This document shows positions 49,392 to 58,056 of a DNA stretch of 64,000 nt, one piece after another. Positions within the stretch are counted from its first letter, which is position 1. Every line of letters starts with the position of its first letter. A program made the position numbers and the translations under genes. The notes under the pieces are model-generated. The model searched no databases, was not told the origin of the DNA, and saw nothing but the letters and a program-made list of their open reading frames with translations. Source of the DNA: Streptococcus anginosus (GTDB lineage Bacteria > Bacillota > Bacilli > Lactobacillales > Streptococcaceae); assembly GCF_900636475.1 (NCBI RefSeq), contig NZ_LR134283.1, positions 1,860,001 to 1,924,000 of the forward strand. Direction: 5' to 3'.

Positions 49392-51290
49392 ATGGAAAAT
49401 AAGGACATTGCAAAAGCAGTCATTGAGGCCATTGGCGGACGTGACAATGTAAGTAGTGTTGCTCACTGTGCGACCCGTCTGCGTGTCATGGTCAAAGATG
49501 AAGCTAAGATTGATAAAGACAGAGTTGAGAATCTTGAAAAGGTTCAGGGAGCTTTCTTTAACTCAGGCCAATACCAAATTATCTTTGGTACTGGTACAGT
49601 GAATAAAATCTATGATGAAGTGGTAGCACTTGGTTTGCCTACGTCTTCAACTGGTGAACAAAAAGCGGAAGCGGCTAAAAAGGGAAATTGGTTCCAACGT
49701 GCTGTTCGTACATTTGGTGACGTATTTGTGCCAATCCTGCCAGCAATCGTAGCAACAGGTCTCTTCATGGGGATTCGTGGTGCGATTAATAACGATACGA
49801 TTCTTGGGTTATTTGGAACAACTTCAAAAGCCTTTGCTGCGTCAGACTTCTATACTTACACAGTTGTGTTGACAGATACAGCATTTGCCTTCTTCCCAGC
49901 TTTGATTTCTTGGTCAGCTTTCCGTGTATTCGGTGGGAATCCAGTGATCGGTATTGTACTTGGTTTGATGTTGGTAAATACCGCTCTTCCAAATGCTTGG
50001 GATGTAGCTTCTGGTGCTGCAAAGCCAATCATGTTCTTTGGTTTCATTCCAGTAGTTGGTTATCAAAACTCAGTATTGCCAGCCTTCTTCGTTGGACTAC
50101 TTGGTGCGAAACTTGAAAAATGGTTGCATAAGAAAATTCCAGATGTGCTTGATTTGCTTGTTGTGCCATTCTTGACCTTCCTTGTGATGTCAGTTCTTGG
50201 ACTCTTTGTCATTGGTCCAATCTTCCACTCACTTGAAAATGTCATTCTTGCTGCGACAAAAGCTATTCTTGCCTTACCGTTTGGCTTAGCTGGTCTCATC
50301 CTTGGTGGTGTGCATCAGCTTATCGTGGTAACTGGTGTTCACCATATCTTCAACTTACTAGAAGCACAATTGATTGCAAATGAAGGAAAAGATGCCTTTA
50401 ATGCAATCATCACAGCTGCTATGACTGCCCAAGCGGGTGCAACTCTTGCAGTTGGTGTAAAAACAAAATCTAAAAAACTAAAAGCTCTTGCCTTCCCGGC
50501 TGCTCTCTCTGCAGGTCTTGGAATTACTGAACCAGCTATTTTCGGGGTAAACTTACGTTATGGTAAACCATTTGTACTTGGTCTTGTTGCCGGTGCTGCT
50601 GGTGGTTGGTTAGCTTCTATTCTTGGACTTGCTGGTACTGGATTTGGTATTACTATTATCCCAGGTACGCTTCTCTATCTGAATGGTCAAGTTCTTCAAT
50701 ATATCTTTATGGTACTTGTAACTACTGGTCTTGGATTTGGTTTGACTTACGCATTTGGTTACAAAGATGCTGAAGAAGAAGTGACTGAAGCAAAAGAAGT
50801 AGTAGAAGCTAATGAAGCAGCTGCGCCAGTCCTTTCTGATGAAACAATCGTTTCTCCAATCGTTGGTCAAATGGTTGACTTGAAAGATGTCAATGATCCA
50901 GTATTCTCTAGCGGTGCTATGGGACAAGGAGTTGCGGTGAAACCTAGTGAAGGTGTTGTGTATGCTCCTGCGGATGCAGAAGTGACAATCGCATTTGCAA
51001 CTGGTCACGCTTATGGCTTGAAAACGACAAAAGGTGCTGAAATCTTGATTCACGTAGGTATTGACACAGTTTCTATGAACGGTGACGGATTTGATCAAAA
51101 AGTTGCTCAAGGTGATAAGGTGAAAGCTGGCGATGTTCTTGGTACATTTGATGCTGCGAAAATTGCAGCCGCTGGTCTTGATGACACAACTATGGTGATT
51201 GTTACTAACACAGCTGATTATGCTTCTGTTACTCCTGTTGCAGAGGGTACAGTAGCGAAAGGCGATGCTGTGATTGAGCTAAAAGCCTAA
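49392..51290 (+). CDS. scrA: Sucrose-specific PTS enzyme IIBCA
   Basis: A 632-residue PTS permease that imports sucrose as sucrose-6-phosphate. EIIB first, with the phosphorylated Cys in VAHCATRLRVMVKD (C26); the EIIC membrane domain (about 100-460; GVHHIFNLLEAQLIANEG, ITEPAIFGVNLRYGKPF); a hinge; then EIIA with the active His in ILIHVGIDTV (about 553). I chose ATG 49392, six bases after AAGGAG; the ATG at 49386 touches the ribosome site. Divergent from scrB-scrR. Confidence 0.95.
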   Translation: MENKDIAKAVIEAIGGRDNVSSVAHCATRLRVMVKDEAKIDKDRVENLEKVQGAFFNSGQYQIIFGTGTVNKIYDEVVALGLPTSSTGEQKAEAAKKGNWFQRAVRTFGDVFVPILPAIVATGLFMGIRGAINNDTILGLFGTTSKAFAASDFYTYTVVLTDTAFAFFPALISWSAFRVFGGNPVIGIVLGLMLVNTALPNAWDVASGAAKPIMFFGFIPVVGYQNSVLPAFFVGLLGAKLEKWLHKKIPDVLDLLVVPFLTFLVMSVLGLFVIGPIFHSLENVILAATKAILALPFGLAGLILGGVHQLIVVTGVHHIFNLLEAQLIANEGKDAFNAIITAAMTAQAGATLAVGVKTKSKKLKALAFPAALSAGLGITEPAIFGVNLRYGKPFVLGLVAGAAGGWLASILGLAGTGFGITIIPGTLLYLNGQVLQYIFMVLVTTGLGFGLTYAFGYKDAEEEVTEAKEVVEANEAAAPVLSDETIVSPIVGQMVDLKDVNDPVFSSGAMGQGVAVKPSEGVVYAPADAEVTIAFATGHAYGLKTTKGAEILIHVGIDTVSMNGDGFDQKVAQGDKVKAGDVLGTFDAAKIAAAGLDDTTMVIVTNTADYASVTPVAEGTVAKGDAVIELKA

Positions 51291-51306
51291 CCGTATAATG
51301 TGATAA

Positions 51307-51332
51307 GAGGCTGAGCAAAAAGGTTCAGCTTC
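51307..51332 (+). terminator. scrA terminator
   Basis: GAGGCTGA / TCAGCTTC stem followed by a T-rich stretch. The adjacent repeat copy adds a second strong hairpin. Confidence 0.55.
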
Positions 51333-51350
51333 TTCACTTTTGGTTAACAA

Positions 51351-51466
51351 AACACATTAACACAGCGGTTGATTGTTTTCTTTGCTCGCTTCACGTCTCA
51401 AAGTTGTCAATCAACTGTGCAGGGGTGGGAAACGAACTCTTTCCAGTTCTTTCCCACTCCCTTTTC
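51351..51466 (-). repeat. Two-hairpin intergenic repeat, copy 3 (minus strand)
   Basis: Read on the minus strand it starts GAGTGGGAAAGAACTGG, closes its first stem with TTCCCACC, and then has TGCACAGTTGATTG pairing with CAATCAACCGCTGTG. The order of elements is the same as in the copy at 19873. On the plus strand GGGGTGGGAAACGAAC...TTTCCCACTCCC-TTTT can also terminate scrA transcription. Confidence 0.6.
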
Positions 51467-51518
51467 TTTGAAAAAGAGAAGAAAAAGTAAGATTTTTACT
51501 CAGAAGTCATATGATGAT

Positions 51519-51528
51519 ATGCTATAAT
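51519..51528 (+). promoter_or_regulatory. scrK promoter -10
   Basis: Extended -10 TATGCTATAAT, with TATAAT at 51523-51528. The -35 is not clear. Confidence 0.6.
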
Positions 51529-51565
51529 GAATAGAGAAGAAAACAAAATAAAAAGAGGTTTTGAA

Positions 51566-52465
51566 ATGACAAAATTGTATGGAAGCCTAGAAGCTGGTGG
51601 TACAAAATTTGTATGTGCGGTTGGAGATGAAAACTTTGAAGTAATTGAAAAAACACAATTTCCAACGACCACATCGATTGAAACGTTGGATAAGACGATT
51701 GCATTTTTCTCTCGTTTTGAGAATTTAGCTGGTCTTGCGGTGGGTTCATTTGGTCCGATTGACATTGATCCTAATTCAAAAACGTATGGTTTTATTACAA
51801 CGACACCTAAGCCACACTGGGCAAATGTTGATATTGTTGGTACTTTGCGGCGTGCATTGAATGTACCGATTTTCTTTACGACAGATGTTAATAGCTCTGC
51901 TTATGGTGAAGTAGTGGCACGAAATAATGCAGGCGGACGCATTGAAAATCTAGTTTACTATACGATTGGGACGGGGATTGGAGCCGGTGCTATTCAACGT
52001 GGTGAATTTGTTGGTGGGACGGGTCATCCAGAAATGGGGCATTACTATGTTGCGAAGCACCCAATGGATGTGGAAAAAGAATTTAATGGAGTGTGTCCAT
52101 TCCATAATGGCTGTTTAGAGGGATTAGCTGCTGGACCTAGTTTAGAGGCCCGGACAGGCATTCGAGGTGAAAATATTGAACTAAACAGCTCTGTTTGGGA
52201 TATTCAAGCCTATTATATTGCGCAAGCAGCAATTCAAGCGACAGTGACTTTCCGACCAGATGTGATTGTCTTTGGTGGAGGTGTTATGGCGCAACAGCAC
52301 ATGTTGGATCGCGTTCGTGAAAAGTTCACAGTTTTGTTGAATGGTTATTTGCCTGTTCCAGATGTACGTGATTACATTGTAACGCCAGCGGTTGCAGGAA
52401 ATGGGTCAGCGACACTTGGAAACTTTGTCTTAGCTAAAAAAGTCAGCGAAAAAGCCAAAGGATAA
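51566..52465 (+). CDS. scrK: Fructokinase (ROK family)
   Basis: A 299-residue ROK kinase that phosphorylates the fructose released by ScrB. Seen: LEAGGTKFVCAVG, GLAVGSFGPIDID, YTIGTGIGAGAI, the zinc-site region GHPEMGHYY...CPFHNGCLEGLAAG, and VFGGGVMAQ. ATG 51566 follows AAAGAGG; the upstream in-frame extension lies over the promoter. Its location after scrA fits the sucrose pathway. Confidence 0.92.
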   Translation: MTKLYGSLEAGGTKFVCAVGDENFEVIEKTQFPTTTSIETLDKTIAFFSRFENLAGLAVGSFGPIDIDPNSKTYGFITTTPKPHWANVDIVGTLRRALNVPIFFTTDVNSSAYGEVVARNNAGGRIENLVYYTIGTGIGAGAIQRGEFVGGTGHPEMGHYYVAKHPMDVEKEFNGVCPFHNGCLEGLAAGPSLEARTGIRGENIELNSSVWDIQAYYIAQAAIQATVTFRPDVIVFGGGVMAQQHMLDRVREKFTVLLNGYLPVPDVRDYIVTPAVAGNGSATLGNFVLAKKVSEKAKG

Positions 52466-52532
52466 TTGAGTAATTGAGAGCAAGTGAGTGAATATTGAAT
52501 AAGCTTGCTCTTTTTTTGATATAAGGAAGAAA

Positions 52533-52943
52533 ATGATTAAACCAATTGTAAAAGATATGTTGGCTTTGCAGCAGAAAGCACAACCAGCAAGCAAAGAAGA
52601 TGTCGAAATTGGGCAAGATTTGTTCGATACCTTAAGAGCGAACAAAGATAAGTGTGTCGGAATGGCAGCCAATATGATTGGAATGCAGAAGCAGGTCATT
52701 ATTTTTATGTATGGTATGGTGCCTGTTATCATGTTCAATCCTATTTTGAGAAGGAAGTCATCTCCTTACCGAGCGGAAGAGTCCTGTTTATCACTTGCGG
52801 GGAGTTGCTTGACAACTCGTTATAAGGAAATTACAGTTGAATATTTGGATCAACATTGGCGAAAGCAAACGCTGACTTTGAAAGATTTTCCTGCACAAAT
52901 CTGCCAGCATGAACTGGATCATTTGGAAGGGATTTTGATTTAA
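52533..52943 (+). CDS. Peptide-deformylase-like protein with altered motif 1
   Basis: A 136-residue deformylase-fold protein. The metal site HExxH is intact (QHELDHLEG), as is the Cys ligand of motif 2 (EESCLSL). Motif 1, normally GLAAPQIG, reads GMAANMIG, so the catalytic Gln is Met. It is shorter than true deformylases (about 200 residues) and lacks their C-terminal part. Probably a second, weak or inactive paralogue; some Gram-positive bacteria carry such a gene beside the essential one. Monocistronic after scrK. Confidence 0.82.
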   Translation: MIKPIVKDMLALQQKAQPASKEDVEIGQDLFDTLRANKDKCVGMAANMIGMQKQVIIFMYGMVPVIMFNPILRRKSSPYRAEESCLSLAGSCLTTRYKEITVEYLDQHWRKQTLTLKDFPAQICQHELDHLEGILI

Positions 52944-52996
52944 TGACCTGAAAACTCAGCTTTTATAGTACTGGGTTTTTAATTGGTCAGAAAAAT

Positions 52997-53081
52997 AGTT
53001 CTCATAGGAACTTTTTTCTTGACATTCGTTTAAATTATAGTAAAATAGTTCTCATGGAAACCAATTGGTTCTCTAGAGAAC
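52997..53081 (+). promoter_or_regulatory. marR-ABC promoter with clustered operators
   Basis: TTGACA (53019-53024), a 16-base spacer, TAAAAT (53041-53046). AGTTCTCATAGGAACT (52997-53012) precedes the -35. AGTTCTC recurs right after the -10 (53047-53053). GTTCTC-TA-GAGAAC (53068-53081), a perfect palindrome, follows, with CCAATTGG between. This is a likely three-site MarR operator. Confidence 0.78.
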
Positions 53082-53100
53082 TATTTGAAAGGAAGTCAAA

Positions 53101-53559
53101 ATGGAAAAACCATTATTGGAATTCAAGCGATTTGGACGAAAAACACATCTAATGATTCAAAAAATTGCCAAAGAGCGAGGAATTGAATTTATGGCGGGTC
53201 CGCAGGGGCAGGTATTGCATTTTGTGAATCACCGCGAAGACTGTGATAAGATGACCTTTATTAAAGATATTGAGCAGGAGTTGGGCATTACTAAGTCCGT
53301 TGCCAGTAATTTAATGAAGCGGATGGTGAAGAATGGCTTGATTTATCTGGAAGTGAGTGAGACCGATAAACGCGCTAAGATTATTCGTTTAACGCCGGAA
53401 TCAAAAGAGCGCATGAATAAAATTCGTGATTTTTTTGATGAAATGGATCGTTGCCTATTGACAGATATTTCAGAAGAAGATTTGGTTACTTTTTTTCAAG
53501 TGATGGGGAAATTTTACCAGAATATTGAAAAATTAGAAAAAGGAGAAGCGAATGTTTAA
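53101..53559 (+). CDS. MarR family transcriptional regulator
   Basis: A 152-residue winged-helix repressor. Recognition region LGITKSVASNLMKRMVKNGLIYLEVSETDKRAKIIRLTPESKE. It overlaps the first ABC gene by 8 bases. The AGTTCTC palindromes in its promoter indicate autoregulation of the marR-ABC-ABC operon, as is common for drug-responsive exporters. The N-terminal 40 residues are unusually basic. Confidence 0.9.
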   Translation: MEKPLLEFKRFGRKTHLMIQKIAKERGIEFMAGPQGQVLHFVNHREDCDKMTFIKDIEQELGITKSVASNLMKRMVKNGLIYLEVSETDKRAKIIRLTPESKERMNKIRDFFDEMDRCLLTDISEEDLVTFFQVMGKFYQNIEKLEKGEANV

Positions 53560-55318
53560 ATTGTTTAAACGTTTAACTGTCAAAGAAGTAGGGATGATTG
53601 TCATCAGCATTTTGTTTACTTGTTTAACAGTTTATTTAGAATTAGAGGTTCCGACTTATATTTCAAAAATTACGGAACTCCTCCAAACGAAAGGAACAGT
53701 AGTTTCTGACTTGTGGAATCCAGGTTTGAAAATGATTGGATTGTCTTTTGCGAGCTTTCTTAGTGCTGTGACAGTTGGCTTTATTGCGGCTAGATTGGCG
53801 GCTAGCTTTACAACGAGTTTGCGGTCAGATATTTTCAATCGTGTACTGGATTATTCAGATGCTGAGATTAAGAGATTCTCTATTCCGAGTCTTTTGACGC
53901 GGACAACCAACGATCTTACGCAAATTCAACTTATGATTACTATGGGCTTGCAAGTCGTGACTCGTGGGCCGATTATGGCGATTTGGGCGATTACAAAAAT
54001 CATTGGGAAATCAGAATACTGGCTCTGGGCAGTTATTGTCGCAGTTATTGTGAATATGATTATGACGACAGTTTTGATGACGTTGGCCTTTCCAAAGCAA
54101 TCTGTTATTCAACGGTTGACTGATAAGTTAAATAGTATTACGCGTGAAAGTCTAACAGGGATTCGTGTTGTTCGGGCTTACAATGCTGAAGACTATCAAG
54201 ATGACAAATTTGCAGAGGCAAATGATGAAGTGACTCGGTTGAATCTCTTTGTTAGTCGGCTCATGGCTATTTTAAATCCGATTATGATGGGGATTTCGAG
54301 TGGTTTGACCTTGGCAATATACTGGATTGGTGCTTACTTGATTCAAGATGCAGCTTTACCAGAGCGCTTGCCTATCTTTAGTGATATGGTAGTCTTTATG
54401 TCTTATGCCATGCAAGTGGTGATGGGCTTCATGCTCATGGGTGCTCTTTTTATCATTCTACCTCGTACCTTGGTATCTGCTGGGCGGATCAATGAAGTAC
54501 TTGATTTATATTCAACGATTGAGTCTCCAGAACACCCTAAAGAAGCTAAAGATATTAAAGGAGAAGTGGTCTTTGATAATGTGTCTTTCCGCTATGATAA
54601 AAATTCTGAGGCTGTCATTGAGCATGTCAGCTTTACAGCCAAAGCAGGCGAAACGGTGGCTTTCATTGGTTCAACCGGTTCTGGGAAATCCACTTTAATC
54701 AGCTTAATTCCTCGTTTCTATGATGTGACAGAAGGAAGAATTTTAGTAGATGGCGTGAATGTAAAAGATTATCAGTTGGAAGATTTGCATAATAAAATTG
54801 GCTACATTCCACAAAAAGCTGTTCTCTTTTCTGGTGATATAAAGAGTAATTTAGATTTTGGACAAAGCAATGAAAGTCCATTGGATGATGAAAAAATGTG
54901 GTCTGCGTTGGACTTGGCACAAGCGAAATCATTTGTTGAAGAAAAAGAAGGTGGTCTGCACTCAGAGGTTGCACAAAGCGGAACCAATTTCTCTGGTGGT
55001 CAAAAGCAGCGGTTGGCGATTGCGCGTGCACTTGCTAGGAAACCTGAAATTCTGATTTTTGACGATTCATTTTCAGCACTGGACTATAAGACAGACCGTA
55101 TTTTGCGAGAAGAATTGGCGAAAAAAGTGAAAGCTACAACCAGATTGATTGTAGCTCAGCGGATTTCAACGATCATGGATGCTGATCAGATCTTGGTATT
55201 GGATAAAGGGAAGGTTGTTGGGCAAGGGACTCACAAAGAGCTACTAGAGACCAACGAAGTTTATCAAGAAATTGCTTACTCACAATTATCAAAGGAGGAA
55301 TTGGAAAATGGAAAATAA
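53552..55318 (+). CDS. ABC exporter subunit with degenerate catalytic site
   Basis: A 588-residue half-transporter: six membrane helices (about 15-310), then an ATPase domain. Walker A GSTGSGKSTL, signature FSGGQKQRLAIARAL (intact), Walker B ILIFDDSFSALD, with Asp where the catalytic Glu belongs. That change is the mark of the degenerate half in heterodimeric exporters such as LmrCD or EfrAB. The partner is the next gene. Probable multidrug or lipid-like substrate; not determined. Confidence 0.9.
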   Translation: MFKLFKRLTVKEVGMIVISILFTCLTVYLELEVPTYISKITELLQTKGTVVSDLWNPGLKMIGLSFASFLSAVTVGFIAARLAASFTTSLRSDIFNRVLDYSDAEIKRFSIPSLLTRTTNDLTQIQLMITMGLQVVTRGPIMAIWAITKIIGKSEYWLWAVIVAVIVNMIMTTVLMTLAFPKQSVIQRLTDKLNSITRESLTGIRVVRAYNAEDYQDDKFAEANDEVTRLNLFVSRLMAILNPIMMGISSGLTLAIYWIGAYLIQDAALPERLPIFSDMVVFMSYAMQVVMGFMLMGALFIILPRTLVSAGRINEVLDLYSTIESPEHPKEAKDIKGEVVFDNVSFRYDKNSEAVIEHVSFTAKAGETVAFIGSTGSGKSTLISLIPRFYDVTEGRILVDGVNVKDYQLEDLHNKIGYIPQKAVLFSGDIKSNLDFGQSNESPLDDEKMWSALDLAQAKSFVEEKEGGLHSEVAQSGTNFSGGQKQRLAIARALARKPEILIFDDSFSALDYKTDRILREELAKKVKATTRLIVAQRISTIMDADQILVLDKGKVVGQGTHKELLETNEVYQEIAYSQLSKEELENGK

Positions 55319-57068
55319 AAAATCATCTTTATTTAGCCAAGTGAAACCCTATATCAAAGGATTCCAGTTTCCATTGCTCATTGCATTTGTGGGAGCGGCA
55401 GTGTCTAGTATTATTACAGTTTATGGACCGGACAAATTAAAAGAAATTACGAACCTCATCACAGAAGGAATGCGAAGTCAGATTGATTTGCAGGCGATCT
55501 CTAATATTGCTCTTTTCTTAGCGATTTTGTACGCAGCAGGTGCTTTGTTAAATTACGTTCAATCTTTTATCATTTCATCTGTTATTCAGCATTTCTCCAA
55601 ACGCTTGCGGACAGCTATTGCTGAAAAAATCAATAAATTACCATTGCGGTATTTTGATAGTCATTCTCAAGGAGATACTCTTTCGCGGGTCACAAATGAC
55701 GTGGATACTGTTGGGCAATCTTTGAACCAAAGTTTGGGAACGGTGATTTCATCAAGTTTGCTTCTCATTGCAGTTCTCTTTATGATGTTTTACAATAATG
55801 TGGTCTTGTCCTTTGTAACGATTGGTTCAGTCTTGATTGGCTTTGCCTTTGTTGCTTTGATTATGGGAAAATCTCAACGATTCTTCCGAGCGCAACAAGA
55901 AAATCTTGCCAGCGTCAATGGCTATGTGGAAGAAATGTACTCTGGGCATAATGTCATTGTCAGCTACAATGCCACAGACGAATCCAAAGTAGCCTTTCAA
56001 ACACTTAATACTAACCTTTACAACAGTATGTGGAAATCACAATTCATTTCAGGGATTATGATGCCGCTTATGATGTTTGTAGGGAACTTCGGTTACGTTA
56101 TGGTTGTTTTGGTTGGGGCGAGCATGGCCTTGAATGGCGATGTCACTATGGGAACGATTGTTGCCTTTATGGTATATGTACGGATTTTCTCTCAACCGTT
56201 GTCACAAATTGCACAAGGGATTACTACTCTTCAACAAGCTAGCGCTGCTATGGGACGCGTATTTGAATTTTTAGCAGAGCCTGAAATGGAAAATGATGAA
56301 CACAAAGCGCAACAACTCACGACCCTAAAAGGAGATGTTGCCTTTGATAAGGTATTCTTTGGTTATAATCCAGATCGAACGATTATTCATGATTTCTCTG
56401 CCAATGCAAAAGCAGGGCAAAAAATTGCCATTGTCGGTCCGACCGGTGCTGGGAAGACGACCATTGTCAACTTGCTCATGAAATTTTATGAGATTGATAA
56501 GGGTCGCATTACAATTGACGGTGTTGATACGAAGCAAATGAAACGTTCTGAGGTACACGATGCCTTCTCCATGGTTCTCCAAGACACTTGGTTATTTGAG
56601 GGAACGATTAAGGAAAATTTGATTTACAATCAGAAAAATATTTCTGACGAAGCAGTTGTGGCAGCTGCCAAAGCTGTTGGGGTTCATCACTTTATCAAGA
56701 CTTTGCCAAAAGGATATGATACAGTGTTGGATGACACAGTCAGTCTTTCTGTGGGGCAAAAGCAATTGTTGACCATTGCGCGTGCCCTTCTTAAAGATGC
56801 TCCATTGCTTATCTTGGACGAAGCGACTTCATCTGTTGATACACGGACGGAAGAGCTGATTCAAAAAGCGATGGATAAACTAATGGAAGGACGAACTTCC
56901 TTTGTCATTGCTCACCGTTTGTCAACAATTCGTAATGCTGATTTGATTCTCGTTATGCGAGATGGCAATATCATTGAACAAGGAAATCACGATCAATTGA
57001 TGGAAGAAAATGGCTTCTATGCTGATCTTTACAATAGTCAATTCGATGAAGACGCAGAGTATGCGTAA
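55308..57068 (+). CDS. ABC exporter subunit with canonical Walker B
   Basis: The 586-residue partner half-transporter. Six membrane helices (about 20-320). Walker A GPTGAGKTTI, Walker B LLILDEATSSVD (catalytic Glu present), but the signature is degenerate, LSVGQKQLLT instead of LSGGQ. It thus supplies the altered signature to the same composite site that has the Asp in its partner. ATG 55308 follows AAAGGAGG and overlaps the upstream gene by 11 bases. Confidence 0.9.
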   Translation: MENKKSSLFSQVKPYIKGFQFPLLIAFVGAAVSSIITVYGPDKLKEITNLITEGMRSQIDLQAISNIALFLAILYAAGALLNYVQSFIISSVIQHFSKRLRTAIAEKINKLPLRYFDSHSQGDTLSRVTNDVDTVGQSLNQSLGTVISSSLLLIAVLFMMFYNNVVLSFVTIGSVLIGFAFVALIMGKSQRFFRAQQENLASVNGYVEEMYSGHNVIVSYNATDESKVAFQTLNTNLYNSMWKSQFISGIMMPLMMFVGNFGYVMVVLVGASMALNGDVTMGTIVAFMVYVRIFSQPLSQIAQGITTLQQASAAMGRVFEFLAEPEMENDEHKAQQLTTLKGDVAFDKVFFGYNPDRTIIHDFSANAKAGQKIAIVGPTGAGKTTIVNLLMKFYEIDKGRITIDGVDTKQMKRSEVHDAFSMVLQDTWLFEGTIKENLIYNQKNISDEAVVAAAKAVGVHHFIKTLPKGYDTVLDDTVSLSVGQKQLLTIARALLKDAPLLILDEATSSVDTRTEELIQKAMDKLMEGRTSFVIAHRLSTIRNADLILVMRDGNIIEQGNHDQLMEENGFYADLYNSQFDEDAEYA

Positions 57069-57099
57069 AGGAAATGACAAACGATAAATTACAATAGGG

Positions 57100-57137
57100 A
57101 CTCTTTCTAGTCAAACTTTGACCGGAAAGAGTTTTTT
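57100..57137 (+). terminator. Terminator after the ABC exporter operon
   Basis: ACTCTTTC..GTCAAA pairs with TTTGAC..GAAAGAGT, followed by T6. Confidence 0.85.
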
Positions 57138-57181
57138 GTTATTAAATTTTTGAAAAAGTATAATCTTTATATATAAAAGAC

Positions 57182-57210
57182 TAGACATTTAATAAAAACT
57201 GTGCTATACT
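57182..57210 (+). promoter_or_regulatory. Promoter of the PTS IIB-IIA genes
   Basis: TAGACA (57182-57187), a 17-base spacer, TATACT (57205-57210). The 40 bases up to and including TAGACATTT closely resemble those before the IIC gene at 59597, pointing to a common regulator. Confidence 0.7.
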
Positions 57211-57277
57211 AATTTCAATGATAGGTAATTTGTTAATAAAAACTTACCTCATATACAAAATTTTAAGGAGAAATTTC

Positions 57278-57592
57278 ATGACAAAAGCGTTAATTATCTG
57301 TGCAGCAGGGATGTCTTCTTCTCTCATGGCTAAAAAGACAACTGAATACCTTCAAGGTCAAGGACAAGATATTACTGTTGAAGCAATTGGAGCAACAGAA
57401 GGAAATAAAGTAATTGAATCTGCCACATTTGATCTTTATTTAATTAGTCCTCAAACAAGAATGTATTTCAAACAATTTGCTGACCTCGGAGAAAAAGTTG
57501 GACGTCCAGTTGTTCAAATTCCACCTCAAGCCTATGTTCCAATCCCAACAGGAGTCGCAGCTCTGGCTAAAGTAGTCACAGACAATCTATAA
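57278..57592 (+). CDS. PTS cellobiose/beta-glucoside-type enzyme IIB
   Basis: A 104-residue Lac-family IIB protein. The phosphorylated Cys is in LIICAAGMSSSLMAKK (C8). It transfers phosphate from IIA to the sugar during import by the IIC protein encoded at 59597. ATG 57278 follows AAGGAG; the upstream in-frame extension overlaps the promoter. The IIA gene begins 10 bases after its stop. Confidence 0.92.
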   Translation: MTKALIICAAGMSSSLMAKKTTEYLQGQGQDITVEAIGATEGNKVIESATFDLYLISPQTRMYFKQFADLGEKVGRPVVQIPPQAYVPIPTGVAALAKVVTDNL

Positions 57593-57602
57593 AGAGGATG
57601 TT

Positions 57603-57923
57603 ATGAATACAGAAGAATTACAAGTAGTAGCATTTGAAATCATTCTTCATAGTGGAACTGCGCGTGCAACAGTACACGAAGCATTTGCAGCGATGCGACT
57701 TGGTCACTACGATGAAGCTTCTCAAAAATTGGAAGCCGCGAATACAGAATTGGTTGAAGCACATCACGCACAGACGAAATTGTTGCAAGATTACGCAAGT
57801 GGCGTTGAGATTAAGATTGAGATCATCATGGTTCATGCACAGGATCATTTGATGACAACAATGACATTACGTGAAGTGGCATTAGAGATGCTTGAATTAT
57901 ATAAAAAGTTAGAAGAAAAATAA
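57603..57923 (+). CDS. PTS lactose/cellobiose-type enzyme IIA
   Basis: A 106-residue all-helical IIA protein. The active His is in IIMVHAQDHLMTTM (H78), preceded by the conserved VEAHHAQTKLLQ. It receives phosphate from HPr and passes it to IIB. Co-transcribed with IIB; the IIC and 6-phospho-beta-glucosidase genes lie just beyond. Confidence 0.93.
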   Translation: MNTEELQVVAFEIILHSGTARATVHEAFAAMRLGHYDEASQKLEAANTELVEAHHAQTKLLQDYASGVEIKIEIIMVHAQDHLMTTMTLREVALEMLELYKKLEEK

Positions 57924-57930
57924 TTTATTT

Positions 57931-57998
57931 ATAAACCTCCTAAGAATAAACTTATAGTATTTGTGTGAATTAGTTACATGTTATAGGTTTATTTTTTA
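57931..57998 (+). terminator. Terminator of the IIB-IIA operon
   Basis: ATAAACCT (57931-57938) pairs with AGGTTTAT (57986-57993), followed by T5. The long loop may contain further structure. Confidence 0.55.
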
Positions 57999-58015
57999 TC
58001 TTTTATTTAGCATAA

Positions 58016-58050
58016 ACTCCCCAAGGTATCGGAACCCTTGGGGAGTTTTG
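58016..58050. terminator. Convergent terminator before the GH1 gene
   Basis: AACTCCCCAAGG / CCTTGGGGAGTT, twelve perfect pairs with a nine-base loop; T tract on the plus strand, usable on the minus strand too. Confidence 0.9.
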
Positions 58051-58056
58051 CTAAAT

